48,177 bases of DNA from an uncultured Rivibacter sp. (GTDB taxonomy: Bacteria > Pseudomonadota > Gammaproteobacteria > Burkholderiales > Burkholderiaceae). The notes beneath the pieces are model-generated. The model was not told where the DNA came from and did not search any database. It saw only the letters and a list, made by a program, of their open reading frames with translations. Shown here piece by piece: positions 42,810 to 48,177 of this stretch. The translations under genes and the position numbers were made by a program. Positions within the stretch are counted from its first letter, which is position 1; every line of letters starts with the position of its first letter. The DNA is taken from the NCBI GenBank assembly GCA_946480925.1, contig CAMLLU010000044.1, positions 1-48,177 on the forward strand. Direction: 5' to 3'.

Positions 42810-42968
42810 TCAGAAGTACGCCGCGAGCGACCGCACACGCTGCACTGCTGTAGTTCGCTCGCTGGAATCGAGCGCCAGCTCCTGGCCGTCTCCTGCCAAA
42901 GAACCTGCGCTAGTGCCCAAGCCAAGCGCAATCGCCAGACAGCCGACCGCAAGCCCCAGCCCGCCCAT
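42810..42968 (-). CDS. Possible small membrane protein
   Basis: A 52-residue frame from the ATG at 42968: MGGLGLAVGCLAIALGLGTS, a good transmembrane helix, then a polar tail ending RVRSLAAYF. The frame is open further upstream with polar, coding-like residues (CDELQASRDELHARW), so the true start may be earlier. No ribosome site is obvious and the family is unknown. It occupies the otherwise empty 332-base gap between the esterase and the small exported protein. Confidence 0.25.
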   Translation of the reverse strand: MGGLGLAVGCLAIALGLGTSAGSLAGDGQELALDSSERTTAVQRVRSLAAYF

Positions 42969-43020
42969 CCACCTTGCGTGCAGTTCATCCCGGCTTGCCT
43001 GCAACTCGTCGCACGCCGGT

Positions 43021-43048
43021 TTGAAGCGGTGTTCCCGCTGCCTAGAGT
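43021..43048 (+). promoter_or_regulatory. Candidate sigma-70 promoter
   Basis: TTGAAG (43021-43026), a 16-base spacer, then TAGAGT (43043-43048), about 40 bases before the ATG of the small exported protein at 43089. Matches to consensus are partial. Confidence 0.4.
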
Positions 43049-43088
43049 TCGCTCCATCGCAAACGACGCAACGCACCAGGAGCCCGAA

Positions 43089-43274
43089 ATGATCAGCCGC
43101 CTTTCTGCCTTTGCCGCCACCTTCGCCGTGCTCGCCACCGCCTCGCTGGCCTTCGTCGTCGAGTTGAGCCAAGATGAAGTTCAGGCGGCCGAGCCGGCGG
43201 TGAAGGTCGTGCGCACCGTCGAGCTGCCGCGAGTCGAGATCTCAGGCAAGCGCCTGCCCCAGGCGCAAGGCTGA
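43089..43274 (+). CDS. Small exported hypothetical protein
   Basis: A 61-residue protein with AGGAG eight bases before the ATG and an N-terminal hydrophobic segment, LSAFAATFAVLATASLAFVV. The tail is VKVVRTVELPRVEISGKRLP. Similar short proteins with a PRVEISGKR-like tail occur in Burkholderiales; function unknown. Followed by the PspC-domain gene after 36 bases. Confidence 0.6.
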   Translation: MISRLSAFAATFAVLATASLAFVVELSQDEVQAAEPAVKVVRTVELPRVEISGKRLPQAQG

Positions 43275-43310
43275 ACCGGCAACGCGCACGACATTGCGGA
43301 GCCAAGCACC

Positions 43311-43673
43311 ATGTCCCTTTCCGACGAACTGGCCAAGCTGGAAGAGCTGCATCAACGCGGCGCATTGACCGACGACGAATACGCCCGTGCCAAGGGCAGG
43401 GTGCTGGCCGGCGAGCCGGCGCCGCGCAGCACGCCGGCCGCCGTGTCTGCCGTCAATGGCCTCGTGCGCAGCCGCGACGACCGCTGGCTCGGTGGCGTGT
43501 GTGGCGGCCTGGCGGCCACCACGGGCGTGGCCAGCTGGATCTGGCGCCTGCTGTTCGTGCTGGCGGTGTTCTGTGCCGGCGCGAGCGTGGTGGCCTACGT
43601 GCTGCTGTGGATCTTCGTACCCGAGGCGCCGGCCGTGCCTGCCGCAGGCGTGCACCAGGAAAGCGCGCCGTGA
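43311..43673 (+). CDS. SHOCT and PspC domain protein
   Basis: A 120-residue protein. Residues 1-33 form a SHOCT motif (LAKLEELHQRGALTDDEYAR), and residues 50-107 form a PspC domain with RSRDDRWLGGVCGGLAATTG and one or two membrane segments (LLFVLAVFCAGASVVAYVLL). PspC-type proteins sense or respond to envelope stress. The stop overlaps the next GTG by four bases. Confidence 0.82.
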   Translation: MSLSDELAKLEELHQRGALTDDEYARAKGRVLAGEPAPRSTPAAVSAVNGLVRSRDDRWLGGVCGGLAATTGVASWIWRLLFVLAVFCAGASVVAYVLLWIFVPEAPAVPAAGVHQESAP

Positions 43674-43876
43674 GCACGCTGTTGGGCCTGATCGGCGGGG
43701 CGCTGCTGTTCGTGCTGTGTTGGCCATTGGCGCTTGCCGTCCTCGTGCTGTGGCCCATCGTCTGGCTGCTGTTGTTGCCGCTGCGCCTGCTCGGCATTGC
43801 GGTCGAAGGCGTGTTCGCGCTGCTGCGTGCCATCGTGTTGCTGCCGGCGCGGCTGGTGGGCTTCGGCCGCGCCTGA
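43670..43876 (+). CDS. Small membrane protein
   Basis: A 68-residue very hydrophobic protein starting at a GTG that overlaps the PspC gene's stop. Two or more membrane helices (LIGGALLFVLCWPLALAVLV; IVWLLLLPLRLLGIAVEGVF). Translational coupling to the PspC gene suggests a joint envelope role. Ends ten bases before the convergent SDR gene. Confidence 0.6.
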   Translation: MSTLLGLIGGALLFVLCWPLALAVLVLWPIVWLLLLPLRLLGIAVEGVFALLRAIVLLPARLVGFGRA

Positions 43877-43885
43877 GATCGCCCC

Positions 43886-44773
43886 TCACTCCATCTCGAA
43901 TGGCGGCACCTGCCGGCCGTCGACGTCGGTGAAGCCGTATTCGCGCGCCAGGTCGCCCACGCGGTACACGCCGCCCGTCTTGTTCATCACCTGCGCATCG
44001 GCCGCCAGCGAAACCACCGCGCGGCCCAGGTAGCGCGGCGACTCCGTGCGCGCCAGTGCGGGTTTTTCTTGCCAATGCGCTTCGTCGGTCTGGTGGCCGG
44101 CCAGCACGAGCTCCGTGCGCATCCACCCCGGTGACAGCGCCAGCGACGCCACGCCGTGGGCCTTGAGATCCTGGGCCATGCCGAAGGCCAGCCGCGTCAT
44201 CGTGGCCTTGGCGAGGTCGTAGAACAGGTTGCCGCGCATGTAGCGGTCGCGGTCCCAGAAGGTGGTGGTGACGATGAGGCCGCGCTTGCGCTCCACCATC
44301 ATGGGCGCGGCAAGGCGGCTGGCCAGCAGGTGGTTGCGCACGCCGCGGTCGAAGAACGAATCCCAGTGCGCGAGCGGGTGCTGCCAGAAGGGCGCATCGA
44401 ACACGCCGTCGAAGGTCTCGTGCCCGCCCCAGGCGTTGTTCACCAGCAGGTCCACGCGACCCTGCTCGCGCGACACGCGGTTGAACAGCTCGGCGACCTG
44501 CTCTTCACGCGTGTGGTCGCAGTGCACCGCGATGCCGCGCCCGCCGGCACGCGTCACTTCTTCGGCCGTTTCGTCGATGCTGCCGGGCAGCCTTTGCATG
44601 TGCGACAGCGCCATGATCTGCCCATAGCTTTGCGCCGGCTGCTCGCGCGTGCTGCGCCCTGTCACGTAGACCGTGGCACCGGCGGCGCCGAGCTCCATGG
44701 CGATGCCACGGCCGGCACCGCGGCTGGCGCCGGTGACGATGGCGATGCAGTCTTTCAGCGGTGCGGCGGGCAT
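43886..44773 (-). CDS. Short-chain dehydrogenase/reductase
   Basis: A 295-residue SDR. The NAD(P) motif TGASRGAGRGIA and a D-x-L-V-N-N-A motif are present; the catalytic Tyr-x3-Lys is in LFYDLAKAT and the Ser position is replaced by the TTTFWDRDRY stretch, as in the DHRS1-like group. GGAG lies before the ATG at 44773. It follows the AraC gene on the same strand (56 bases). Substrate unknown. Confidence 0.85.
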   Translation of the reverse strand: MPAAPLKDCIAIVTGASRGAGRGIAMELGAAGATVYVTGRSTREQPAQSYGQIMALSHMQRLPGSIDETAEEVTRAGGRGIAVHCDHTREEQVAELFNRVSREQGRVDLLVNNAWGGHETFDGVFDAPFWQHPLAHWDSFFDRGVRNHLLASRLAAPMMVERKRGLIVTTTFWDRDRYMRGNLFYDLAKATMTRLAFGMAQDLKAHGVASLALSPGWMRTELVLAGHQTDEAHWQEKPALARTESPRYLGRAVVSLAADAQVMNKTGGVYRVGDLAREYGFTDVDGRQVPPFEME

Positions 44774-44829
44774 GGCGGTGCTCCTTCGTCTTTGCGGCTG
44801 TGTGAGTGCCCGCCGACGATAGCCTCGCG

Positions 44830-45711
44830 TCAACCGCCCGTATTGGAAGAACCCGAAATCCCGCGTTGCCCGTGCCGCTCGACGAAGAGGCCGGGCGTGA
44901 GGCCGCACAGCGACTGGAACTCGTTGATGAGATGCGACTGGTCGTAGAAGCCGGTGTCGGCCGCCAATGCCGACCAACGTGGCGACGGTTCGCCGCGCAA
45001 TGCGCGCAGGCAGGCATGCAGGCGCGCAAGCCGGCTCCAGGCACGCGGCGACAACCCCACCTGTGAATGGAAGAGCTGCTGCAGGCGCCGCTCGCCAACG
45101 CAGAGTGCCGCGGCCACCTCGCGCAAGGAGCGTTGGCCGCCTGATTGCGCGATGAGCTGTGCGGCGTGCCGCGCCTGCTGTCGTGCCGTGTCGCTGAGGG
45201 CTCGGGCCTTTTGTACGCGGTGCAGCAGTGCGGCCTGCAGCAGGCCCACGCGAGCGGCATCGTCGGGCGCTTCGGCCAGTTGCTCCATCAACGCAGTGGC
45301 CATGTGGTGCGGCCACAGGTCGTGCAGCGCGATCGCACGGCCGGTCAGCTCGCCTGCGGGCACGCCGAGCAGTGCGGCAGCGGCACCGGGCCGCAGCGCG
45401 ACCGACAGGCCTTCGATGTGCCCCTGCAGCGTGAGCAGCACGGGCTCGGCCGAAGCACCCGCCACGGCGGCCGGGGCTTCACCACCCGGTGCGTTGCTCA
45501 AGTGAAAGATCAGCCGCACAGAGCCATCGGGCAACACACGTTCGTGCAGTTGCTGGCCGTGCGCGATCGTCTCGCGGTACAGCACGATGTTCGACACGTA
45601 TTCGCGCAGCGGCGCACACACAGCCGCCTCGTGCATCGCGCCCGCGGGCACGCTGGTTTCGGGCGCATACAGCGGGTCGCCTTCGAGCCGCAGGAACAGT
45701 CGTTCAGCCAT
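44830..45711 (-). CDS. AraC family transcriptional regulator
   Basis: A 293-residue regulator with a DUF6597-like N-domain (residues 20-160; EYVSNIVLYRETI, LPDGSVRLIFHLSNAPGGE) and a C-terminal AraC DNA-binding domain with VAAALCVGERRLQQLFHSQV and TGFYDQSHLINEFQSLCGLT. I start it at the ATG at 45711. It lies between the YjbR and SDR genes, all leftward. Confidence 0.85.
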   Translation of the reverse strand: MAERLFLRLEGDPLYAPETSVPAGAMHEAAVCAPLREYVSNIVLYRETIAHGQQLHERVLPDGSVRLIFHLSNAPGGEAPAAVAGASAEPVLLTLQGHIEGLSVALRPGAAAALLGVPAGELTGRAIALHDLWPHHMATALMEQLAEAPDDAARVGLLQAALLHRVQKARALSDTARQQARHAAQLIAQSGGQRSLREVAAALCVGERRLQQLFHSQVGLSPRAWSRLARLHACLRALRGEPSPRWSALAADTGFYDQSHLINEFQSLCGLTPGLFVERHGQRGISGSSNTGG

Positions 45712-45733
45712 GCGGGGGCGGTTTCGGTTGGCT

Positions 45734-46147
45734 TCAGTCGTCCAGCTGCGCAACGAGTGCCTTGGGCGCGAGGTGTCGATAACTCGCACGCAGAAGGCCG
45801 GCCACTTCGTCCCAGTCCGCATCGGCTTCGTCGAGCCGCATGCCCACGATGTCGGGGAACCACACGGGCCGGAAGAAGGGCTCCCAGGTGTAGGCGTGCA
45901 CGTCGAGCTGAGGCAGCGGTGAGCGAAAGGTCAGCACGCACAGCGGGCCATTGGAACCCGCGGCCTGCGCATAGGCCGGCGGCGAGCCTTCGTTGACCAT
46001 GAGCACGTGCGCGAAGGTCTGCTGCCTGATGCGCCAGCGCGTACCGACCCAGGCGGCTTCTTCACGTGCATCGGGCAATGCGGCGCAGGCAGTGCGAAGC
46101 TTCTGCAGAACCTCAGCCGGAACTTCCAATCGCTTTGGCTTGTTCAT
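45734..46147 (-). CDS. MmcQ/YjbR family protein
   Basis: A 137-residue protein of the CyaY-like YjbR fold: ALPDAREEAAWVGTRWRIRQ, TFAHVLMVNEG, and the C-terminal WDEVAGLLRASYRHLAPKAL. Proposed as a DNA-binding-like or metal-related fold; function unclear. First of three leftward genes. Confidence 0.85.
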   Translation of the reverse strand: MNKPKRLEVPAEVLQKLRTACAALPDAREEAAWVGTRWRIRQQTFAHVLMVNEGSPPAYAQAAGSNGPLCVLTFRSPLPQLDVHAYTWEPFFRPVWFPDIVGMRLDEADADWDEVAGLLRASYRHLAPKALVAQLDD

Positions 46148-46217
46148 CGTGCCAGCCTCCAGTGCGCGGCAGTCTAAGCGCTGCCTGAGAGTGGCGGTGT
46201 GCCGATGTGCCGCCCTG

Positions 46218-46250
46218 AAAAGAAAACGCCACGCTCAGCGGCGTGGCGTT
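46218..46250 (-). terminator. Rho-independent terminator
   Basis: A perfect 10-bp stem AACGCCACGC (46225-46234) with GCGTGGCGTT (46241-46250), six-base loop, followed on the minus strand by a TTTTCTTTTC tract. It lies just after the stop of the calcium-repeat protein gene. Confidence 0.85.
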
Positions 46251-46272
46251 CGTTCAAGACCGTGCTGCGGTA

Positions 46273-46698
46273 TCAGCCGCGGCGACCATCGCGGCGGTCA
46301 TGCCAGTTCGGCACGCCGTCGCCATCGCGGTCGTAGCGGCGGTTGTCGTAGCGGTCGTGGCGGTTCGGTACGCCATCGCCGTCACGGTCCCAGCGCGGGT
46401 TGTAGAGGCGGTCGTGGCGGTTGGGGATGCCGTCACCATCGTTGTCCCAGCGGGTCTGGCGGTAGTAGTCGTGGCGACGGTCGTGCTCGTAGTGGCGATA
46501 GCGGGGTTCATTGTTCACGACCACCGGTTGCGGGGCCACGACCACTGCAGGCTGAGGGTAGTGCCGCACCACCACCGGTGCCGGTGAGCCGATCGTGACC
46601 GACCATTGCACGTCTGCGCCCTGGGCCTGTGCCATGCCTGCGCCGAGCGCGCCCGTCAGGGCCAGTGCGGCGGTGATCAGCAGCTTGCTCTTGCTCAT
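46273..46698 (-). CDS. Exported protein with thrombospondin-type-3-like calcium repeats
   Basis: A 141-residue protein with Sec signal LLITAALALTGALGAGMAQA. After a Val/Pro-rich segment it carries three repeats of the form D-x-D-G-D-G-[IV]-P-N-x-H-D (WDNDGDGIPNRHD, WDRDGDGVPNRHD, YDRDGDGVPNWHD), matching calcium-binding TSP3/dockerin-like loops, spaced by Arg/Tyr-rich linkers. Probably binds Ca2+ in the periplasm or at the surface. Own terminator downstream. Confidence 0.8.
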   Translation of the reverse strand: MSKSKLLITAALALTGALGAGMAQAQGADVQWSVTIGSPAPVVVRHYPQPAVVVAPQPVVVNNEPRYRHYEHDRRHDYYRQTRWDNDGDGIPNRHDRLYNPRWDRDGDGVPNRHDRYDNRRYDRDGDGVPNWHDRRDGRRG

Positions 46699-46878
46699 GA
46701 ACTCATCTCCTTTGCGTGCGGCCGGTGCCTTTGAATGAAGGTGGCGCGGCCGTACTCACACAACGAGGCAGGCGCGACGGCTGTTCACCGAGGTATGCAA
46801 ACGCCGTGTAAAGCTAAGTGAAGCGCGCGGTGGTCGAGGCTTACGATGGCTCTCATTCGTTGAGCGCAGGAGGTGGGC

Positions 46879-47268
46879 ATGGCGAACGTGCAAGCGGTGC
46901 GGCCCGAGCATGAAGTGCTGACGCGTCAGCAACTGCCGTATTTCGTGGGCATCTCGGGCAGCACGGTGGGCTCGGCGGGGCTGTCGATGCACATGGTGGT
47001 CATTCCACCGGGCGGTCGTTCGCAGCCGCATTCACACATCGGCTATGAAACCGGCATCTACGTGCTGCAAGGCCGGGTGCAGACGCGATGGGGCCGGCAG
47101 CTCGAGCATTCGGTCATCAGCGAGGCGGGTGACTTTCTCTTCATTCCGCCGGACGTGCCGCACGAGGCCATCAACCTGAGCAGCACCGAACCGGCTCGCG
47201 CCATCGTGGCGCGCAACGATGCGGCCGAGCAGGACAAGGTGGCGCCTTACCGGCCGCCGGTGCTTTGA
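46879..47268 (+). CDS. Cupin domain protein
   Basis: A 129-residue single-domain cupin. Metal motif 1: PHSHIGYETGIYVLQG (two His and Glu); motif 2: PPDVPHEAINL (His). AGGAGG lies at an ideal distance from the ATG at 46879. Could be a small dioxygenase, isomerase or binding protein; context does not decide. Confidence 0.85.
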   Translation: MANVQAVRPEHEVLTRQQLPYFVGISGSTVGSAGLSMHMVVIPPGGRSQPHSHIGYETGIYVLQGRVQTRWGRQLEHSVISEAGDFLFIPPDVPHEAINLSSTEPARAIVARNDAAEQDKVAPYRPPVL

Positions 47269-47320
47269 ATCATCGCGGTCGATATCATCCGCAGCCCTTG
47301 TCGTTCCCAGGCCGTTCGAG

Positions 47321-47548
47321 ATGTCGCTGCCGACCACTCCCATCGAAGACGATCCGCCGCCCGTGGCGCCCCAGCCCCCGCAGGACGGCGAATGCTGCGG
47401 CAGCGGCTGTGACCCTTGCGTGTACGACCTCTACTACGAAGCGCGCGACCGCCATCGCATCGCGATGCGTGAATGGGAAGAGCGCCAGGCGCGGCGAGCT
47501 GCAGTGACTGCTGCGGCAATTGAAACGGCGCGCGGTTCCGAGAAGTAA
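47321..47548 (+). CDS. Oxidoreductase-like domain, cysteine-motif small protein
   Basis: A 75-residue protein with Pro-rich start (DDPPPVAPQPPQDGE) and the motif CCGSGCDPCVYDLYYEA characteristic of the short 'oxidoreductase-like' domain (PF09791), then a charged helix. The cysteines may bind metal or form a redox site. Follows the cupin gene by 52 bases. Confidence 0.75.
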   Translation: MSLPTTPIEDDPPPVAPQPPQDGECCGSGCDPCVYDLYYEARDRHRIAMREWEERQARRAAVTAAAIETARGSEK

Positions 47549-47636
47549 TCCCGCGCAGCAACCTTCGTTACGTGCCGGGCGGGCACACAGCTTGAATCCT
47601 CTCGCCAACAATGCCAGCACCAAGCTGGGATGGGCG

Positions 47637-47978
47637 ATGGATTACACGAACACGAACCCACAACAAACACTTGCGACGATGTCGTCGCACGAGCGCGTGC
47701 GCGAGTTCACCTTGCTGCTCGCACAGCTCGCAGCGCAATGGCACATGACGGAGGGGGAGCTCGCGGCAGCAGCCGGCGGCGCGTGTGCGATCGGCCGGCT
47801 GCTGCGCCGCGTGACGGCAGAAGAGCAGGGCATCACCGCGGCCGAAGAAACCTCGGCCGAGCTGCTGGTGATGCTGTTCGACGCACGCCTGCGCCAGCAG
47901 GTGCTGGTAGGCGCCGGTGAAGAAAACCCCGCGACGGAGCCGATGGTGTTGATGCCGCCGGCGGTGTCTTACCAATAA
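47637..47978 (+). CDS. Hypothetical protein
   Basis: A 113-residue, mostly helical protein (VREFTLLLAQLAAQWHMTEG, AGGACAIGRLLRRVTAEEQG). No family recognised and no signal peptide. The ATG at 47637 starts the well-behaved coding part. It is followed at once by the 86-bp tandem repeat. Confidence 0.5.
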   Translation: MDYTNTNPQQTLATMSSHERVREFTLLLAQLAAQWHMTEGELAAAAGGACAIGRLLRRVTAEEQGITAAEETSAELLVMLFDARLRQQVLVGAGEENPATEPMVLMPPAVSYQ

Positions 47979-47982
47979 ACGC

Positions 47983-48177
47983 CGAGGGCAGACCGAAGCA
48001 AGCCGAGCGCCGGGCCGCTCCCAAGCTGGCTTGCACCCCCTCGGGGGATCGCGCATGTATTCATGCGCGAGGGGCAGACCGAAGCAAGCCGAGCGCCGGG
48101 CCGCTCCCAAGCCGGCTTGCATCCCCTCGGGGGATCGCGCATGTATTCATGCGCGAGGGGCAGACCGAAGCAAGCCG
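47983..48177. repeat. 86-bp tandem repeat (two units plus part of a third, cut by window edge)
   Basis: The block beginning GGGCAGACCGAAGCAAGCCG recurs with period 86 (CAGACC at 47989, 48075 and 48161). The two full copies differ at only a few bases. Each unit holds perfect hairpins: CGCGCATG-TATT-CATGCGCG and ATCCCC-TCG-GGGGAT, plus AAGC/GCTT pairing around CGGGCCGCTCCCAAGC. The array continues beyond the window. I recall this GAAGCAAGCCGAGCGC motif as a common nongenic repeat in the Leptothrix/Rubrivivax/Comamonadaceae group. Confidence 0.9.

Noticed and set aside
42512..43138. 208-codon minus-strand frame overlapping the esterase
   Set aside because: It reads the esterase gene in the wrong frame and shows no domain; only the separate frame at 42810-42968 has a plausible membrane helix.
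47983..48177. CRISPR array
   Set aside because: Units are contiguous 86-bp copies with no variable spacers; repeats are too long and no cas genes are seen.
1..48177. tRNA, rRNA or riboswitch genes
   Set aside because: I saw no cloverleaf, rRNA signature or known riboswitch core by eye; a covariance search would be needed to exclude them fully.

Overview
This is a GC-rich window from a member of the Burkholderiales. The evidence is the fdsGBACD-type formate dehydrogenase operon, an orphan Bug/TctC binding protein, many LysR and AraC regulators, and a nongenic repeat of the kind I associate with the Leptothrix/Rubrivivax/Rhizobacter group. The taxonomic call is an inference and no marker gene is present.

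Layout. (1) 1-2.97 kb: two tandem tannase/feruloyl-esterase-family genes (the first cut by the window edge), separated by a large palindromic intergenic repeat and followed by a metal-dependent amidohydrolase. (2) 3.0-5.2 kb: a 687-residue protein of unknown fold on the minus strand. A perfect TTCG-N16-TTCG (hrpII/PIP-like) box lies 77 bases upstream of its start codon, which suggests an Hrp-regulated type III secreted effector. (3) 5.2-8.5 kb: two SnoaL/NTF2-like genes, a divergent AraC regulator with candidate operator repeats, and a DUF805 membrane protein. (4) 8.5-15.8 kb: the NAD-dependent molybdenum formate dehydrogenase operon fdsG-B-A-C(fdhD)-D, read leftward and ending in a terminator hairpin, with a divergent ModE-like/periplasmic-binding-fold regulator.

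(5) 15.8-18.2 kb: a scar region with an IS91-type transposase remnant, a heme-motif lipoprotein with a small exported partner, and a degenerate coding relic. (6) 18.2-34.9 kb: a large catabolic cluster. A divergent LysR regulator faces an operon for complete meta-cleavage: extradiol dioxygenase, aldolase-II-fold protein without its metal ligands (probable ring-fission-product decarboxylase), semialdehyde dehydrogenase, hydratase, oxalocrotonate decarboxylase, an exported SUMF1-like protein, tautomerase, acylating acetaldehyde dehydrogenase and hydroxyoxovalerate aldolase. Together these would convert a (carboxylated) catechol to pyruvate and acetyl-CoA. Next come a Bug binding protein, an exported hydratase-fold protein, a LivK-type binding protein, an FAH-family hydrolase, LysR and AraC regulators and an esterase. 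(7) 34.9-42.8 kb: a LysR regulator, a YceI-cytochrome b561-YceI-YceI block, an old-yellow-enzyme oxidoreductase, a second SUMF1-like protein (also 322 aa), a LigB-type extradiol dioxygenase and an esterase. (8) 42.8-48.2 kb: small envelope proteins, an SDR, AraC, YjbR, a calcium-repeat protein, a cupin and small proteins. The window ends inside an 86-bp tandem repeat.

Most unusual signals: the Hrp-box effector candidate; two SUMF1-like exported proteins that lack the FGE cysteines and each sit beside an extradiol dioxygenase; an exported version of a normally cytoplasmic hydratase; an aldolase-II protein with all three zinc histidines replaced; and three families of structured nongenic repeats.
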